Below are positions 37,566 to 46,731 of a stretch of 64,000 nucleotides of DNA, in pieces. Both the position numbers and the translations under genes were made by a program. How positions within the stretch are numbered: position 1 is the stretch's first letter; every line of letters begins with the position of its first letter. The stretch comes from Planococcus antarcticus DSM 14505 (lineage in GTDB: Bacteria > Bacillota > Bacilli > Bacillales_A > Planococcaceae). The DNA lies in contig NZ_CP016534.2 of NCBI RefSeq assembly GCF_001687565.2, positions 2,236,501-2,300,500 on the forward strand, given 5' to 3'. The notes under the pieces were generated by a model. The model saw only the letters and a list, made by a program, of their open reading frames with translations, was not told the DNA's origin and searched no databases.

Positions 37566-38117
37566 TTAATTCTCAATTGATATTCGTTGCTTTGCCCACA
37601 ATACTGCAAATGCTGTTTTTGCGTCATAGATTCGTTCATTCTCAACCATTCTTTCCGCGTCTTCAAGTGTCACTTCCATTAATTCCACGAATTCGTCATC
37701 ATCAAGTACCGCACCATTTATCGCTTTGCTCAATCCGGTAGCCGCAAACAAGTGGACTACTTCGTTAGCAAATCCAGGGGAAGTCGCAAAAGTTTGGATT
37801 TTAACCAATTTTTCTGCAGTATAACCTGTTTCTTCTTCCAGCTCGCGCATTGCAGTATATTCAGGTGCTTCTCCAGGCTCGAGCTTGCCAGCTGGAATTT
37901 CCACAAGAGATCGTTCTAGCGCTTTTCGGTATTGTTCGACTAAAATGATTTTGTTCTCATCTGTAATGGCAATGATGGCAACCGCTCCGGGATGCTCGAT
38001 CAGTTCTCGTTTTGACGTGTGACCATTAGGCAGTGACACATCATCAACTTTCAAGTTAATAATTTTCCCTTCGTACAAACGATTGGAGTGGATGGTTTTT
38101 TCTTCAATTTTTTTCAT
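37566..38117 (-). CDS. nudF: ADP-ribose pyrophosphatase (Nudix)
   Basis: 183-residue Nudix hydrolase cleaving ADP-ribose to AMP and ribose 5-phosphate. The Nudix box is GKLEPGEAPEYTAMRELEEE followed by TGY. The open frame is far longer (to 38321), but that extension overlaps the divergent yqkF-like gene. The ATG at 38117 (MKKIEEKTIH) has AGAGGA 5 nt upstream and gives normal family length. Divergent from the aldo/keto reductase gene. Confidence 0.94.
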   Translation of the reverse strand: MKKIEEKTIHSNRLYEGKIINLKVDDVSLPNGHTSKRELIEHPGAVAIIAITDENKIILVEQYRKALERSLVEIPAGKLEPGEAPEYTAMRELEEETGYTAEKLVKIQTFATSPGFANEVVHLFAATGLSKAINGAVLDDDEFVELMEVTLEDAERMVENERIYDAKTAFAVLWAKQRISIEN

Positions 38118-38196
38118 TGGAGTCCTCTTTTCATTTGTGGTTTCTCTGAGAAAAAGTATACCATATAAGATACAACAGACTAAATGAGGTGGAGAA

Positions 38197-39114
38197 ATGA
38201 AGAAAAGCTTTTTAGGCAACAGTGGAATTGAAGTCAGTGAAATCGCTTTAGGCTGTATGTCTTTACCGACAGAAGCAAAACAAGCGGGTATCATTGTTGA
38301 CGAAGCAATCGCACAGGGCATTAATTATTTTGATACTGCAGACTTGTATAATAAAGGCATCAATGAAGAAGTGGTTGGCAAGGCGCTGAAGCATCACCGA
38401 AAAGAAATCGTCTTAGCTACTAAAGTAGGCAATCAATGGAGCGCTCAATCAGACGAAGTCAAATGGAATCCGACTAAAGCGTATATAAAAGAGCAGATCC
38501 ACGCTAGCCTAAAACGTCTCCAGACAGATTACATCGACCTGTATCAATTGCATGGCGGCATGATCACTGATGATGCAGAAGAAACCATTGAAGCTTTTGA
38601 AGACTTGAAAAAAGAAGGCATGATTCGCGCCTATGGTATTTCTTCCATCCGCCCGAACGTTATCAAGCGCTTTCTGGATAAAGGGAACATTGCTTCCATC
38701 ATGATGCAATACAGCTTGCTGGACCGGCGACCGGAAGAATTGCTCGACAGCATCGGTCAAGCCGGAAAATCAGTCGTTACTCGCGGCACCTTGGCAAAAG
38801 GATTATTGACTAGCGAAGGACTACAGCGGGCAGGTAAAACGGACGACTTCTTGAGCTATAGCAAGGATGAATTGAAAAACACCTTGAAGAAGCTGCTGGC
38901 GGTCCACGATAATCTCCATGCCTTGGCGCTGCATAGCATATTGCAGCACGACACGATCCGTTCAGTGGTGGCTGGCGCCAGTTCAGCAGATCAGATCAAT
39001 GCAACCATTAAAGCCTACGAAACCTCGGTTTCACCTGAGCAAATCACGCAGGCAAAAACGATAACGCGACAGGATATCTATCAAGAACATCGAGACAAAG
39101 TAACTGGGCCATAA
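38197..39114 (+). CDS. yqkF: Aldo/keto reductase, YqkF-like
   Basis: 305-residue NADPH-dependent oxidoreductase of the AKR superfamily. The catalytic tetrad is visible: Asp in NYFDTADLYN (with Tyr in the same block), Lys in LATKVGNQW, and His in YQLHGG. The C-terminal cofactor segment is VVAGASSADQINA. GAGGTGGAG precedes the ATG. Adjacent to nudF as yqkF is in B. subtilis; the physiological substrate is unknown. Its next neighbour in B. subtilis, yqkE, is displaced about 21 kb here. Confidence 0.9.
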   Translation: MKKSFLGNSGIEVSEIALGCMSLPTEAKQAGIIVDEAIAQGINYFDTADLYNKGINEEVVGKALKHHRKEIVLATKVGNQWSAQSDEVKWNPTKAYIKEQIHASLKRLQTDYIDLYQLHGGMITDDAEETIEAFEDLKKEGMIRAYGISSIRPNVIKRFLDKGNIASIMMQYSLLDRRPEELLDSIGQAGKSVVTRGTLAKGLLTSEGLQRAGKTDDFLSYSKDELKNTLKKLLAVHDNLHALALHSILQHDTIRSVVAGASSADQINATIKAYETSVSPEQITQAKTITRQDIYQEHRDKVTGP

Positions 39115-39349
39115 AACTAGAAATACTTTTTTACTTCTTGCGAGAAAAAGACGATGTAAATTGACCTCAAGAAATCTACTTTTAAACACCTCTATGGGCA
39201 TGGCTCACACTAGCTGCATGACACATATTCTGTAATCTGAAAGCGAAACAGATTTCCGGAATATCCATGTCAGCGACGTTGGTGTCATATGTGATTGGTT
39301 CGACATAGATAGTTCTATTCAGAATAGCTTATTCATGACAATGGATATA

Positions 39350-39402
39350 AAAAAACCCAACAACAATCCGCTTTAGATTAGCGGAATTGCTGCTGGGTTT
39401 TA
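39350..39402. terminator. Bidirectional terminator below the Crp/Fnr gene
   Basis: AAACCCAACAACAATCCGCT pairs with AGCGGAATTGCTGCTGGGTTT with two mismatches; T-runs lie on both sides. The rest of the 39115-39350 gap is AT-rich and shows nothing recognisable. Confidence 0.88.
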
Positions 39403-40098
39403 TTTATAAAGCGACAAGGCTTCCATATTTATAATTTGGATCGCCCTTTGGTCATATTGTTGTATCCAGCCTTCATCCTCAAACTTAGCTAATTTTCGGC
39501 TAATGGTTTCAGGTGTTGTTCCGAGAAAAGACGCTAGATCTTTCCGTGACATTGGCAATTGAATCTCCCGACTTTGACTAGATTCAGCTTGCTGAATTAA
39601 ATACAAGGCAACTCTTGTCTCAGTATCTTCTGTCGTGAAACTAGTCACTTGATGCTCTGTTTGATCCAACCTCAATGAAAATTCTTTGATAACCTTTAAT
39701 GAAATCTGCGGGTATTTCAAAAATAATTCACTTATATCTGGGCCACTTATGGTGCAGAGCTCAGCATTTTCCATTGCTTCTGCATATGAGTCATGAATGT
39801 TGTCTATAAAAAGAGCCAGTTCTCCTGTAAAATCGCCTGGCTGCAAGATTCGAATCACCTGTTCTTTACCATTTTCAGTCAGACGATATATTTTCAATTT
39901 ACCTTTATGAATAATATATAAAGAACTCGATTTATCGCCTGCTCTGTATAGAACTTCCCCTTTGGACAAATTCCGGTGTCTTGTGGTTTTAGCAACTTCC
40001 TTTAGTTCAGCTTGTTCAAGATGATTGAAAATTGGTACGATGGAAACGCAAAGATGCTCCTGTGTTGATGATGATTGCAATAACCCATTATTCTCCAT
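39400..40098 (-). CDS. Crp/Fnr family transcriptional regulator
   Basis: 232 residues: an N-terminal cyclic-nucleotide-like barrel (about 20-140), a dimer helix, and a C-terminal helix-turn-helix with PMSRKDLASFLGTTPETISR. The recognition helix carries the E..SR pattern of Fnr proteins. Only two cysteines are present (C17 and C115), too few for the Fnr-type [4Fe-4S] cluster, so direct oxygen sensing by that route is unlikely. AAAGGAG precedes the ATG. It lies 54 nt downstream of moaA on the same strand beside the nar/nre block, so a role in anaerobic or nitrate control is plausible but unproven. Confidence 0.88.
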   Translation of the reverse strand: MENNGLLQSSSTQEHLCVSIVPIFNHLEQAELKEVAKTTRHRNLSKGEVLYRAGDKSSSLYIIHKGKLKIYRLTENGKEQVIRILQPGDFTGELALFIDNIHDSYAEAMENAELCTISGPDISELFLKYPQISLKVIKEFSLRLDQTEHQVTSFTTEDTETRVALYLIQQAESSQSREIQLPMSRKDLASFLGTTPETISRKLAKFEDEGWIQQYDQRAIQIINMEALSLYK

Positions 40099-40152
40099 GA
40101 AGTTTCTCCTTTTCTACTGTTGGCATTATACTATAGTTGCTTTCTGAACCAG

Positions 40153-41172
40153 TTAACCACCAATATAGGACATACCAATTTTTTTACGAGCTTTAGCACT
40201 TTCTTCAGTTCGTTCATCAGAATACCGGTCTCTTCTGCCGCTCCAGACTGCACTGATTGCTTCGAGAAGCTGTGAATCGCTCCAGTCATTTCGGAGAAGT
40301 TTACGGATATCAAACCCTTCTGTAGCGAAAAGACATGTATAGAATTTGCCATCAGACGATAATCTCGACCTTGTACACGATGAGCAAAACGATTCAGAAA
40401 CTGATGTAATAAAACCCACTTGTGCGTTGCTGCCTTCATAGCTGTAACGTTTGGCCACTTCACCAAAATATTCTTCCTCAACACCTGCTAACTTATAAAC
40501 AGTTTCGAGCTTGCGGATGATTTCCTTTTTAGTTACGACTTTTTTGAAACTCCAATTATTGTCGTTTCCAACATCCATAAATTCAATAAACCGAAGAGTG
40601 ATTTCTCGTTCCTTGAAATAGGCTGCCATAGGAAGAATTTCTGATTCATTGACATCTTTCTGAACTACCATATTGACTTTGATTTCAAAACCAAGTGCTT
40701 TTGCATAATCGATTTGCTCCAGAATATTTTCAGAGCCGACGCCTCTTCCGTTCAAACTTCCGAACAATTCAGGATCGAGTGCATCCAAGCTGATATTCAA
40801 CCTTCTTAATCCTGCATCATACAAGGCTTGGCCATGCCGTTTAAGCAATAATCCATTGGTCGTCAATCCAATATCTTCTACTCCTTCGACAGAAGATATT
40901 AGTTTAATCAATTCCGGCAAATCCTTGCGCAATAAAGGTTCCCCACCTGTCAATCTTATTTTTTTAACTCCCATTGACACAAACAATCTGGTGAGTCTAT
41001 AAATTTCTTCAAAAGTCAGCAATTCTTGTTTTGGCAAAAATGCATAATCGTCGCCAAAGACCTCTTTCGGCATGCAGTAAGAACAGCGGAAATTGCAACG
41101 GTCTGTAACAGAAATACGCAAATCTCTCATTGGTCGTCCTAGTTGATCCGTCAATGGTTGATCCATCTTCAT
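40153..41172 (-). CDS. moaA: GTP 3',8-cyclase (molybdenum cofactor synthesis)
   Basis: 339-residue radical-SAM enzyme, first step of molybdopterin synthesis. The SAM cluster ligands are C26, C30 and C33 ([10 protein letters not shown]). The SAM-binding TGGEPLL follows. The second cluster is in [13 protein letters not shown]...YTCLF, and the functional double-glycine tail SYIGG ends the protein. AGGAGAA is 7 nt before the ATG. Its product is needed by NarG, which explains the location. The other moa/moe/mob genes are not in the window. Confidence 0.95.
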   Translation of the reverse strand: MKMDQPLTDQLGRPMRDLRISVTDRCNFRCSYCMPKEVFGDDYAFLPKQELLTFEEIYRLTRLFVSMGVKKIRLTGGEPLLRKDLPELIKLISSVEGVEDIGLTTNGLLLKRHGQALYDAGLRRLNISLDALDPELFGSLNGRGVGSENILEQIDYAKALGFEIKVNMVVQKDVNESEILPMAAYFKEREITLRFIEFMDVGNDNNWSFKKVVTKKEIIRKLETVYKLAGVEEEYFGEVAKRYSYEGSNAQVGFITSVSESFCSSCTRSRLSSDGKFYTCLFATEGFDIRKLLRNDWSDSQLLEAISAVWSGRRDRYSDERTEESAKARKKIGMSYIGG

Positions 41173-41232
41173 TATTATATTCTCCTCTCTTACGTACTTT
41201 CATTTATATAAGTTGAATTAAAAAATTAGCTT

Positions 41233-41525
41233 TTTCAACTCAAGGAAGTTAGGACAACGATGCAGGAAAACATCTTTGCCCATCGCCGTCTTCCGCTCTT
41301 TCTTCTTAGCATCCTTGAGTAATAAATCATCAGGATACGCTGCGAACCAGCGGAGACTCTCAATAGAGTAACATAGGCGACATGAAAAGAAATCCACTCG
41401 GGTATAAAGCTCGAGTTAGTTCGGCGCAAGCTCTTGGTAGCTGATAACGCGACGTCCTGTCGCATCAGCTTCAAGACGCACATGTGTGGGCCCAAAAGCG
41501 GAGCTGGTTTGCGGAATATCAACAG
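41233..41525. repeat. Non-coding repeat-like stretch between moaA and narK
   Basis: This 408-bp gap (41173-41580) has a stretch rich in small hairpins such as GCGACGTCCTGTCGC at 41449-41463, and an AGTTGAA/TTCAACT pair at 41212-41241. An open frame of 95 codons covers it on the minus strand but has no ribosome site or family likeness. The pattern suggests a degenerate dispersed repeat; I cannot assign it to the AGAAAAGCG family. Confidence 0.4.
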
Positions 41526-41580
41526 GCCGGAATCATTTATATAACTTATTTAGCAGATTTTTTTATTCATCGGTACTACT

Positions 41581-43110
41581 TCACGTAGTTAAAATTCGAT
41601 TAACCTCTTTTTTTTTCTGATATTCCGCAGTGATATCAGTAAAAGTTCCAACGTATCGAACGGCTTCTCCCGTATCATCTTTTACTGCGCTGATATTCAA
41701 CCATTGAAGATATTCCTCGCCGTTTTTGCGCCGGTTCCAAATTTCCCCTTGCCACATGCCGTTTAGCCCAATTTCCTGCCACATTTGTTTATAGAAGTCT
41801 TTTGGCTGTCTGTCTGATTTCATAATACTTGGATTTTGTCCGACGACATCCGATTCTTCAAATCCAGTCAGTTTAGTGAAAGCAGGATTAACCTTTTTGA
41901 TTTTACCTGAGGTATCTGTCACTAGTATGCCCTGCCCTGTCGAGTTGAAAACTTCGGCGGCCAGTTGCAGACGGTCTTGGTAATACATCCAAACAACCAA
42001 GACAAAACTCGCCAATGCCACTTGAGAAAGAAGCATAAAGCCGATGGAGTATTGACCGGTTATTGAAAAGATAACCGATAACATAATGGGTGGAAAAAAT
42101 CCTCCGAGTCCACCCATCATGGAGACAATTCCATTTGCGATACCGGCTTGTTTATTGAAATAAAATGGTACAAGCTTGAAGATGACACCGTTGCCAATGC
42201 CGGCACTTACTGCAATAGCCAGGGTGCCGACTGTGTAAATTCCAATCGTCGGAGAGAAGGCCAATACAATAGCAGCAATAGTATAGACGAAGAAAGTCCC
42301 CATCAACAACAGCAACGGCTGCAATTTATCCCCCAGCCATCCGCCTACCGGTCGTAGAAAAGTCGCAAGTGCGATAAAGCCTGCAGTCCGCATACCAGCA
42401 TCTACTTTGTCTAGCCCAAAATTGCTGACAAGAAAGTTAGGTAAATAAATAGTGAATGCTACAAAAGATCCGAATGTGATGAAATAGAATAAAGAAAAAA
42501 ACCAAAGTTTTTCGTTCTTATAAACACCTTTAATTTGCTCAATAATTGGGGTTTTTACTTTTGGTTCATGACGGTCACCAAAGAAGAAATTCAATGCTGC
42601 AAAAATCAGCAACAAGATCAAGTAGATTTTGATAGTGGCTGACCAACCAATTTGCGTTGCAATTAATGGAGCCGAAAATGTCGTGATGGCTGTACCGATA
42701 TTTCCCGCACCATAGATTCCGTTGACAAATCCGTGTTTTTCCTTCGGATAGTATTTTGGCAGCGAGGTAACACCTACAGAAAATACAGCGCCCCCTATTC
42801 CCAGAAATAACCCACTAATAATGAGATCTGTAAAACTCGAAGCTTCACTTAAATAAAATACTGGAAATAAAAGAAGGATAAAACTTATCATAAATATAAT
42901 TCGTGCCCCAAAAACATTGGCATAATAGCCTAGTGGAATTCGCAGAATAGAGCCCAGAACAACTGGTACAGCCGTTACCATAGCCAGCCTTTCGGGAGCT
43001 ATGGCTATATCTTCGCTGATAAATGGAATGAGGGAAGATATAATCACCCACACCATAAAACCAACCACTAGATTCATTGTTTGAAGGGGCAATTGTAGTT
43101 TCTTGATCAT
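41581..43110 (-). CDS. narK: Nitrate/nitrite MFS transporter (NarK/NarT) with C-terminal PAS domain
   Basis: 509 residues. Residues 1-378 are a complete 12-helix major-facilitator transporter matching B. subtilis NarK: LGSILRIPLGYYANVFGAR near 52, the nitrate signatures GIYGAGNIGTAITT near 131 and GIGNGVIFKLVPFYF near 304. It should import nitrate and/or export nitrite. Residues about 384-498 are an unmistakable PAS/PAC domain (GILVTDTSGKIKKVNPAF; GEIWNRRKNGEEYLQWL; VGTFTDIT), ending in a short basic tail with no kinase or GGDEF part. One continuous frame encodes both. The ATG at 43110 (MIKKLQLP) has AAAAGGTG 6 nt upstream; the frame extends to 43173. Two AGGG-N4-CCCT boxes precede it. Confidence 0.95.
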   Translation of the reverse strand: MIKKLQLPLQTMNLVVGFMVWVIISSLIPFISEDIAIAPERLAMVTAVPVVLGSILRIPLGYYANVFGARIIFMISFILLLFPVFYLSEASSFTDLIISGLFLGIGGAVFSVGVTSLPKYYPKEKHGFVNGIYGAGNIGTAITTFSAPLIATQIGWSATIKIYLILLLIFAALNFFFGDRHEPKVKTPIIEQIKGVYKNEKLWFFSLFYFITFGSFVAFTIYLPNFLVSNFGLDKVDAGMRTAGFIALATFLRPVGGWLGDKLQPLLLLMGTFFVYTIAAIVLAFSPTIGIYTVGTLAIAVSAGIGNGVIFKLVPFYFNKQAGIANGIVSMMGGLGGFFPPIMLSVIFSITGQYSIGFMLLSQVALASFVLVVWMYYQDRLQLAAEVFNSTGQGILVTDTSGKIKKVNPAFTKLTGFEESDVVGQNPSIMKSDRQPKDFYKQMWQEIGLNGMWQGEIWNRRKNGEEYLQWLNISAVKDDTGEAVRYVGTFTDITAEYQKKKEVNRILTT

Positions 43111-43202
43111 CAAAATCACCTTTTCCGTTGAATTTTCTTTACGATTTATTTCATGTTGATTCTCTGTCTTCATTGTATCTTGAGAATGCTGTCTTTTTAA
43201 TA

Positions 43203-43235
43203 AGGGAGTGCCCTCCTACTGAGAGGGGAAACCCT
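43203..43235 (-). promoter_or_regulatory. Paired AGGG-N4-CCCT boxes upstream of narK (proposed NreC sites)
   Basis: Two palindromes, AGGG-AGTG-CCCT (43203-43214) and AGGG-GAAA-CCCT (43224-43235), have centres 21 bp apart. A -10-like TACAAT (minus strand, 43177-43172) starts 31.5 bp from the nearer box centre. The -35 region is poor, as expected for an activator-dependent promoter. Confidence 0.6.
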
Positions 43236-43241
43236 TAAAAT

Positions 43242-43271
43242 AAAAAAAGCCACTTCCTTTTGGAAGCAGCT
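43242..43271 (-). terminator. Terminator of the nre-hemerythrin unit
   Basis: On the minus strand AGCTGCTTCC-AAAA-GGAAGTGGCT is followed by seven T, 9 nt past the hemerythrin-like gene stop. Confidence 0.88.
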
Positions 43272-43279
43272 GGATCAAT

Positions 43280-43807
43280 TCAGGTAATGAGAGTATTTAG
43301 TTTTTTGTATAATTCATCTTGATCGATCGCTTTCATCGCTTTTTCAGCCATTGGGAACAAAACGGTTTCCTCTTTCATGAAATGGACCGTCAAAACTTCA
43401 AACGCTTCTGCTGCGTCCTGAGTGACTGTTTTCATTTGTTCCAATGTTAGCAGATTGATATTGTCACGGGTATGATGAAAAAAATGACCAATATAAGCAT
43501 CGATTTCCTGATGCTCATCTTGAATTCCGACAAGTGGACCCTGCTCGAATCCAATATAATTTCCAAGCGCTGGAAAAAAGAATTCTTCTTCTTTATCGGT
43601 ATGATTTTTAAAGGGTTCAACAAATTCAAAAAGTTTCTGGCGTAAAAGCTTCAAATTTTCACGTCCCGCTTCTAGGCTTAGCCCTTCATCTTCAAACGAT
43701 AAGACCAGTGCATGCCACTCGTTCATTAAAAAGCTTAAATACGCATGTTCATTTTCCAATAACCTCATACCAGGTTCTTTAAAACGAAGCTCAGATTTTT
43801 CTGTCAT
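43280..43807 (-). CDS. Hemerythrin-like domain protein
   Basis: About 175 residues, four-helix hemerythrin type. Candidate di-iron ligands are His in ENEHAYL, the HxxxE of NHTDKEEEFFFP, His in DEHQEIDAYIGHFFHH, and the HxxxE of VHFMKEETVLFP. Such proteins bind oxygen or NO, or repair iron-sulfur clusters. The ATG at 43807 (MTEKSEL) and a GTG at 43819 are both possible; AGGAG lies upstream. It follows nreC by 25 nt and is probably the last gene of nreABC, which ties it to nitrate/oxygen sensing. Confidence 0.85.
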   Translation of the reverse strand: MTEKSELRFKEPGMRLLENEHAYLSFLMNEWHALVLSFEDEGLSLEAGRENLKLLRQKLFEFVEPFKNHTDKEEEFFFPALGNYIGFEQGPLVGIQDEHQEIDAYIGHFFHHTRDNINLLTLEQMKTVTQDAAEAFEVLTVHFMKEETVLFPMAEKAMKAIDQDELYKKLNTLIT

Positions 43808-43832
43808 CAAAAGATCCACTCCTAGCTATTCG

Positions 43833-44480
43833 TCAAAAATTTAATAATTTTTTCTTTAACACATATTCTACTAATTCAGGTCGGCTCTTTAGTTGCAGCT
43901 TTTCCATAATTTTCGCTTTATGTGCCTCTACTGTTTTCACAGAGATAAAAAGCTTTTGGGCAATTTCCTTATTGCCGTAGCCTTTAGCGACTAAAGGAAG
44001 AACTTCGATTTCTCGTTTAGATAATAATTCAAATGGATCCGATTCTTTTACTTTATGATCTTTGTTCAGCAGTTCACGAACCAATGAAGTGGCCATATTC
44101 GGATGAATATAGGTACCCCCATTATAGATGACTCGAATGGCCTGCAGCAATTCTTCGTCAGGAGCGCTTTTCAGCATATATCCTGAAGCTCCATTTTTCA
44201 ACACATGGAATAGATATTCTTCATCGCTGTGCATCGTTAAGACCAAAATTTTGGTTTCCGGAAAATCTTCTTTAATCTTACCCGTTGCCACTAATCCACT
44301 TTCACCCGGTGGCATACTCAAATCCAGCAACAATAAATCCGGGTGATGCTTGGCCACCATTTGATAAGCTTCAATTCCATCTGCCGCCATGGCAATCACT
44401 TCCATATCCTCTTGGAAATTGAGGATCATTGAAAAACCGCTGCGCACAATCGCGTGGTCATCCGCTATGACAATCTTCAA
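43833..44480 (-). CDS. nreC: Response regulator NreC
   Basis: 215 residues, NarL/LuxR family. The receiver has [16 protein letters not shown], phosphoacceptor Asp in [14 protein letters not shown], and [20 protein letters not shown]. The LuxR-type helix-turn-helix is [20 protein letters not shown]. It is very close to the staphylococcal NreC, which activates nar genes. The open frame starts at 44516, but the TTG at 44480 (LKIVIADDH) has GGAGGTG 5 nt upstream and overlaps the nreB stop as TTGA, so a coupled TTG start is chosen. Confidence 0.95.
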   Translation of the reverse strand: MKIVIADDHAIVRSGFSMILNFQEDMEVIAMAADGIEAYQMVAKHHPDLLLLDLSMPPGESGLVATGKIKEDFPETKILVLTMHSDEEYLFHVLKNGASGYMLKSAPDEELLQAIRVIYNGGTYIHPNMATSLVRELLNKDHKVKESDPFELLSKREIEVLPLVAKGYGNKEIAQKLFISVKTVEAHKAKIMEKLQLKSRPELVEYVLKKKLLNF

Positions 44481-45553
44481 ATTGCCACCTCCCGCTTTTC
44501 GTCTAAAGGAACACATAAATGAATGGTTGTTCCTTTGTCAATTTCAGAACTAATCGTTACATTTCCCAATACCAATTCAGCTCGCTCGTTCATCCCATAC
44601 AACCCAAGTCCTGTTCCTACAGGATGTGCCCCAAGAATAAATCCGACACCTTCATCTTTTACAATTAACTGCAAGGAATTCTCCTCTTCAAACAAATGCA
44701 CTTGTACAGTTTCCACTTGTGCATATTTTATCGCATTGAAAACCGCTTCCTGACAGACACGGTACAAGACTGTTTCTATTTCACTTTCATAACGAGTGCG
44801 CTTAATTGTCGATATAAAATCAATGTTTAAACCAAAACTTTCTTCCAAGCGCTTAAAATGTGAACGAAAAGCTGCTTCTAATCCGAAATCATCGAGAGCT
44901 GATGGACGCAATTCAACAGACAGATTACGGATATCATCCATCAAACGGATCAGTGTAGCTGTGCTTTCACTAGTTTTTTTCAAGACTTTCTGGTCATCTG
45001 TCATGTATTTGAGGGCACGTAAATCAACGACTGCACTCAAAAGTTCCTGAGCGACGCTATCATGCAATTCTCTTGAAATCCTTTTGCGTTCGTTTTCTTG
45101 TGCTTTGATGATATTTTTCATCATTGTGTTTTGCTGCAGTTTGGTTTGTGTTTCAAATTGAATCGATAGATCTCTTAAGATGAATACCCTAGTGCCTTTT
45201 TCAGCATCGATGACATGGAATGTAGCAGCATAGGGAACTATGCCTTTTCCGACTGTTTCCAAAAATACCTGAAAAGAAGAAAAATCTTCATGGTTGGAAC
45301 TGGTGAAGTAACAGTCTTTGCAGGTTGTCAGATCGCTTTCACTAGTATATCCTCTGCAGACATTGCAGAGGGCATTTTCCGCGCCTATTTTAAGTTGTTC
45401 GAGAACATGAATACTCATTATTTTTTCCGCTGCTGGATTCATGGAAATGGTATGGCCTTCACTGTTAAAAAAGAAAATTGCTTCCGTACTGTTTTTATAC
45501 ATCTTCAGCATCAGGTCAACTAATTGATCTTTTTTTCCAGAAATCAATTCCAC
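44477..45553 (-). CDS. nreB: Oxygen-sensing histidine kinase NreB
   Basis: 358-residue soluble kinase. An N-terminal PAS-like domain holds four cysteines, C63, C66, C78 and C81 (ALCNVC...TCKDC), the ligand pattern of the oxygen-labile [4Fe-4S] cluster of staphylococcal NreB. The HisKA_3 box is [17 protein letters not shown] (H164), and the ATPase domain has [18 protein letters not shown] and [13 protein letters not shown]. Loss of oxygen should switch the kinase on and phosphorylate NreC. The start is a GTG with AAGGA 6 nt upstream, overlapping nreA by 10 nt. Confidence 0.95.
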   Translation of the reverse strand: MELISGKKDQLVDLMLKMYKNSTEAIFFFNSEGHTISMNPAAEKIMSIHVLEQLKIGAENALCNVCRGYTSESDLTTCKDCYFTSSNHEDFSSFQVFLETVGKGIVPYAATFHVIDAEKGTRVFILRDLSIQFETQTKLQQNTMMKNIIKAQENERKRISRELHDSVAQELLSAVVDLRALKYMTDDQKVLKKTSESTATLIRLMDDIRNLSVELRPSALDDFGLEAAFRSHFKRLEESFGLNIDFISTIKRTRYESEIETVLYRVCQEAVFNAIKYAQVETVQVHLFEEENSLQLIVKDEGVGFILGAHPVGTGLGLYGMNERAELVLGNVTISSEIDKGTTIHLCVPLDEKREVAI

Positions 45554-46002
45554 ATCAATTCCTTCCCATCCAGCGTACCAATACCGGATTGTGACATGCT
45601 GATTAGCATTTGCAATCTTTTCGGCGTCATTAAATGAGGTTCGCGAAACCCGCCTAAAAGCACACCTACCACTCTTCCACTATGCCATAAAGGCGTAGCG
45701 CCAACGCTTTTTAAGTTTTCTAACTTCAAAATCGGGTAGTTGAATAGATTGTCTTTGGCAGCAAATTCATTTACATCTGCCACTAGTAAGGGCTTGCCAT
45801 TCTTAAAAACTCCTCCAGCAATTCCTTTTCCTGACTGCAGGACTACTTTCTTGATGCGCTCACTTATATTTCCTGAAATATATTGCCATTTTAGTACATG
45901 CAAATTTTCCGCTGGCTGAACTAAAGCAAGCGCAATAATATCACAACTAAGAGCTTCCCGGATTTTTTCAATCTGCAATTGGTAGTCTTCTGTATAATCC
46001 AT
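45544..46002 (-). CDS. nreA: Nitrate receptor NreA (GAF domain)
   Basis: 152-residue single GAF-domain protein. Sequence blocks GKGIAGGVFKNGKPLLVADV and SVGATPLWHSGRVVGVLLGG are of GAF type. In staphylococci NreA binds nitrate and inhibits NreB when nitrate is absent; here position (nreA-nreB-nreC) and fold support the same role. It lies 39 nt after narI with no terminator between, so read-through from nar is possible. Confidence 0.9.
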   Translation of the reverse strand: MDYTEDYQLQIEKIREALSCDIIALALVQPAENLHVLKWQYISGNISERIKKVVLQSGKGIAGGVFKNGKPLLVADVNEFAAKDNLFNYPILKLENLKSVGATPLWHSGRVVGVLLGGFREPHLMTPKRLQMLISMSQSGIGTLDGKELMWN

Positions 46003-46041
46003 ACTTTTATCTCCTATTAAAATTAAAAAGAGTACATCTTT

Positions 46042-46731
46042 TTAATTTGTTGGTTTATGTCTTCTATACAGGATATAACTTCTGCCTACATAATTCAACG
46101 GAACACTCCATACGTGTACGAGACGTGAGAATGGCCAAAAAGCAAATATCGCGAAGCCTGTTAATACATGAATTTTAAAAGACAGTGGCACATTTGCCAT
46201 AATGGCTGGATTGGCTTTGAATAGGAACAAATCGCGGAACCATATCGATATTGTCATTCGGTAGTCAAAATTCGGCTGTACCACATTAGTGACTAATGTG
46301 GCATACATCCCTACGACAACGATGAACAACAAAAGAGAGTTGACTGCTAAATCAGAAAAAGAACTTAATTTCCTTACACTGGTAATGGAAAAGCGACGAA
46401 ACGTAAGAATAATCATACCGAACAATGTCATAAAACCGAAAATTCCTCCGATGTAGATAGCTCCAATATGATAAAGATGATCATTAACCCCTAAGGCGTT
46501 CATCCATGAAATTGGAATGACCAATCCACCGATATGACCAAAGATCACGGGGATAATTCCCATATGAAACAATAAACTACCGATCATCAGCTGTTTTTTT
46601 TCAATAAACTCACTAGATTTTGCTGTCCATCGAAATTTATCAATGCCGTACCGGTAGAGATGTCCAAAGATAAAGATGGCCATACAAAGATACGGAAAGA
46701 CCACCCAAATAAATTTATCTAAGGTTTCCAT
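46042..46731 (-). CDS. narI: Respiratory nitrate reductase gamma subunit (cytochrome b)
   Basis: 229-residue membrane subunit with five hydrophobic helices. It oxidises menaquinol and passes electrons through two b haems to NarH. All four haem histidines align with those of E. coli NarI: H56 and H66 (LLFHMGIIPVIFGHIGG), H188 (FKIHVLTGF) and H206 (SRLVHVWSV). AGGAGGTG precedes the ATG. It overlaps narJ by 17 nt. Confidence 0.97.
   Translation of the reverse strand: METLDKFIWVVFPYLCMAIFIFGHLYRYGIDKFRWTAKSSEFIEKKQLMIGSLLFHMGIIPVIFGHIGGLVIPISWMNALGVNDHLYHIGAIYIGGIFGFMTLFGMIILTFRRFSITSVRKLSSFSDLAVNSLLLFIVVVGMYATLVTNVVQPNFDYRMTISIWFRDLFLFKANPAIMANVPLSFKIHVLTGFAIFAFWPFSRLVHVWSVPLNYVGRSYILYRRHKPTN

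Noticed and set aside
38118..38321. Long N-terminal extension of NudF
   Set aside because: It runs over the divergent yqkF-like gene; the ATG at 38117 has a good ribosome site and gives normal length.
41235..41522. 95-codon frame between moaA and narK
   Set aside because: No ribosome site, odd composition and hairpin-rich DNA; more like a degenerate repeat.
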